Assembly: GCA_027295975.1 (NCBI GenBank)
Contig: JAPUJX010000015.1
Location: 1 to 6,200 of the forward strand
Reading direction: 5' to 3'
Length of the DNA: 6,200 nt
Source: Gammaproteobacteria bacterium
Lineage (GTDB): Bacteria; Pseudomonadota; Gammaproteobacteria; Pseudomonadales; Azotimanducaceae
Positions 6,150 to 6,200 of this stretch are shown in pieces. How positions within the stretch are numbered: the stretch's first letter is position 1; each line of letters opens with the position of its first letter. A program made the translations under genes and the position numbers. Below the pieces are notes generated by a model. It was given only the letters and a program-made list of their open reading frames with translations, was not told the origin of the DNA and searched no databases.

Positions 6150-6200
6150 ATGGCGGAGACCAGGCTGATCACAACCATTGACGAGTTTGAAGCCGAGTAC
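6150..6200 (+). CDS. Unidentified protein, N-terminal fragment
   Basis: A plus-strand gene starts at ATG 6150 and leaves the window after 17 codons (MAETRLITTIDEFEAEY). A strong ribosome binding site, GAGGAG at 6138-6143, lies 6 nt upstream. Only 33 bp separate it from the methyltransferase stop and no terminator-like hairpin is seen between them, so the two are probably one operon. The fragment is acidic, without a signal peptide, and too short to assign to a family. It may encode the methyltransferase's substrate or partner, which is conjecture. Confidence 0.7.
   Translation, partial: MAETRLITTIDEFEAEY

Overview
The window looks like a stretch of a Gram-negative, probably gammaproteobacterial, chromosome. 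It has moderate GC, Shine-Dalgarno-led genes, two predicted lipoproteins with short signal peptides, and gene families common in marine and soil Proteobacteria. The taxonomic call is an inference from gene content only. There is no tRNA, rRNA, CRISPR array, insertion sequence or phage gene.

Layout. (1) 1-625: two divergent aromatic-catabolism genes share a 96-bp promoter region. On the minus strand is the N-terminus of a fumarylacetoacetate hydrolase (FAH) family enzyme, which runs off the left edge. On the plus strand is a complete 5-carboxymethyl-2-hydroxymuconate isomerase (HpaF-like). In homoprotocatechuate meta-cleavage, the isomerase and an FAH-family decarboxylase act in succession, so the pair probably serves that pathway or a related one. 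(2) 719-1834: an epoxide-hydrolase-type alpha/beta hydrolase with a lipoprotein signal. A strong internal ribosome binding site lies just before the catalytic domain, so a second, unlipidated product is possible. (3) 1854-4517, minus strand: a two-gene unit. A predicted lipoprotein prolyl oligopeptidase (S9 family) comes first, followed 5 nt later by a broken alanine racemase. The racemase has a frameshift and lacks roughly the middle half of the enzyme. (4) 4518-4670: a divergent intergenic region with AT-rich promoter-like sequence and inverted repeats. (5) 4671-6200, plus strand: a SAM-dependent methyltransferase of the 'methyltransferase regulatory domain' family, then the first 17 codons of an unidentified gene, probably in the same operon.

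I found no clear new multi-gene system. The points most worth a second look are the possible dual start of the epoxide hydrolase, the decayed alanine racemase with a short hairpin at its deletion junction, and the methyltransferase operon whose partner gene is cut off by the right edge.
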